Source: Betaproteobacteria bacterium
Lineage (GTDB): Bacteria; Pseudomonadota; Gammaproteobacteria; Burkholderiales; SG8-39
NCBI GenBank assembly: GCA_011391185.1
Contig: JAABRB010000244.1
Location: 1-5,624, forward strand
Direction of reading: 5' to 3'
Length of the DNA: 5,624 nt
Both the position numbers and the translations under genes were made by a program. Position 1 is the first letter of the stretch, and every line of letters starts with the position of its first letter. The notes under the pieces were generated by a model that ran no database searches, was not told where the DNA came from, and was given only the letters and a program-made list of their open reading frames with translations. Below are positions 5,363 through 5,624 of the stretch, in pieces.

Positions 5363-5485
5363 CCCCTCCTTTTCAAGGGTGAGTCGGGAATTCGAGAACG
5401 TGCCTGCGCACGTTCGAGCCGGCGAACGCCCGAAGCGTCCTCGCTTCGGGCCGGGCGGGGTGCCCGCGGAGCGGGCGGGGTGGTT
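5363..5485. repeat. Palindromic intergenic repeat, copy 2 (expanded form)
   Basis: It begins with the same 16 bases as copy 1 (CCCCTCCTTTTCAAGG, 5363-5378) and ends with the same GGGGTGCCCGC..GCGGGCGGGGTGGTT block (5457-5485, loop GGA instead of AAT). Between them are about 78 extra bases with two perfect hairpins: GAACGTGC / GCACGTTC (8 bp, loop CTGC, 5396-5415) and GCCCGAAGCG / CGCTTCGGGC (10 bp, loop TCCT, 5428-5451). The closing arm of the first hairpin seen in copy 1 is lost. The element fills the space between the stops of two convergent genes, so it may end transcription from both sides. Confidence 0.8.
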
Positions 5486-5624
5486 CTAGCGTAGCGCCTG
5501 GGCGAGCCCCAGGAGAACGTGGCCGGTGTCGAAAAACGCGTGGTAGTCCTTGAGCGGCGTTCCGTTCGACAATCCACGACGTGCGAGCACGGGTTCCACG
5601 TGTCTCGGAAGCTTTCGGTACATG
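5486..5624 (-). CDS. 3' end of an unrecognised gene
   Basis: On the minus strand the frame is open from the window edge to a TAG at 5488-5486. It encodes about 45 residues, including RHVEPVLARRGL, GTPLKDYHAFFDTGHVLL and GLAQALR at the end. An ATG at 5623-5621 falls right at the edge, but there is no sequence left to judge a ribosome site, and the segment reads more like the C-terminus of a larger protein. I do not recognise the family. Codon choice is GC-rich at third positions, as in the surrounding genes, which supports real coding. The stop codon directly abuts the tail of repeat copy 2, and the gene converges on the Fic gene. Confidence 0.6.
   Translation of the reverse strand, partial: MYRKLPRHVEPVLARRGLSNGTPLKDYHAFFDTGHVLLGLAQALR

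Overview
The window comes from a GC-rich Gram-negative bacterium, most likely a proteobacterium (beta or gamma). GC-rich third positions, a PEP-CTERM/exosortase-associated acyltransferase, a FeeM-like acyl synthase and hairpin-forming intergenic repeats all fit. I see no rRNA, tRNA or CRISPR array.

Left block (1-2209, all minus strand). Read in the direction of transcription, three genes follow one another: a LuxI/GNAT-like acyltransferase of the PEP-CTERM/exosortase-associated family (2209-1433), a membrane-anchored YdcF/DUF218 protein (1365-613), and the N-terminal 160 codons of a FeeM-like N-acyl amino acid synthase that runs off the left edge (482-1). Gaps of 67 and 130 bases allow one operon. 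Two acyl-transfer enzymes around an envelope protein suggest a role in acylated small molecules or in surface/exopolysaccharide biology. The substrates cannot be read from the sequence.

Divergent gap (2210-2812). About 600 bases without a credible gene. It holds a perfect 8-bp hairpin, a 46-base repeat with two hairpins (copy 1), and the promoter and operator of the next operon.

Middle block (2813-3846, plus strand). A two-gene operon with a 10-base overlap: an XRE-type HTH regulator followed by a DUF6036-like nucleotidyltransferase. The -10 box TATAAT lies inside a perfect 16-bp palindrome just upstream. This is the layout expected of a self-repressing toxin-antitoxin pair, with the HTH protein as antitoxin and the nucleotidyltransferase as toxin.

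Right block (3847-5624). After a 323-base gap comes a complete Fic AMP-transferase with an N-terminal DUF4172 domain, an N-terminal inhibitory motif, an intact HPFEDGNGRVGR active site and a C-terminal winged-helix-like region. Five bases after its stop lies copy 2 of the repeat, enlarged by extra hairpins. Immediately beyond is the 3' end of an unrecognised convergent gene on the minus strand.

The toxin-antitoxin pair and the Fic gene thus form a block of about 2.6 kb bounded on both sides by the same repeat in the same orientation. It looks like an accessory stress or defence cassette beside the acyltransferase operon.
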